This document shows, in pieces, positions 49,693 to 49,693 of a DNA stretch of 49,693 nt. The translations under genes were made by a program, and so were the position numbers. Below the pieces are notes generated by a model. It did not search any database and was not told where the DNA came from. It saw only the letters and a program-made list of their open reading frames with translations. This stretch comes from Actinomycetota bacterium (lineage in GTDB: Bacteria > Actinomycetota > Actinomycetes > Nanopelagicales > Nanopelagicaceae): NCBI GenBank assembly GCA_010030895.1, contig RHBS01000002.1, positions 1-49,693 of the forward strand. The letters are read 5' to 3'. Within the stretch, counting starts at the first letter, position 1; each line of letters opens with the position of its first letter.

Positions 49693-49693
49693 T

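Overview
Low-GC actinobacterial window, tentatively Candidatus Nanopelagicales/acI-like (judged from protein style and gene density only). Roughly 1-31 kb is a dense carbohydrate-catabolism island. It holds a ribokinase/RbsD and Frc-type ABC importer with a GMC oxidoreductase, a nearly complete myo-inositol (iol) block, and parts of an L-fucose/L-rhamnose-like oxidative route. It also holds a CUT1 ABC importer operon (SMP-30 lactonase, KDG kinase, KDPG aldolase, tandem SDRs) facing a divergent RraA-HUMPS-dehydrogenase operon whose substrate I cannot assign. 31-49.7 kb is mostly core genome: GH25, galT, tRNA-Asn, ACT protein, dnaG, dgt, dusB, glyS, ZIP/Zur, uppS, recO, leuA, P450, glnA. Main points for a second look: (1) an unannotated leucine-rich leader peptide (8 Leu in 27 aa) upstream of leuA with interleaved, pseudoknot-like pairings that include the leuA Shine-Dalgarno; (2) glyS carries an out-of-frame internal deletion that removes catalytic core; (3) TANNNT lies exactly 6 nt before many operon-first start codons, a leaderless signature; (4) an ACT-domain ORF begins 1 nt after the tRNA-Asn 3' end; (5) the RraA-HUMPS operon sits beside operator-like palindromes; (6) a good Zur box lies before the ZIP transporter. 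No CRISPR array, insertion sequence or phage element was seen.
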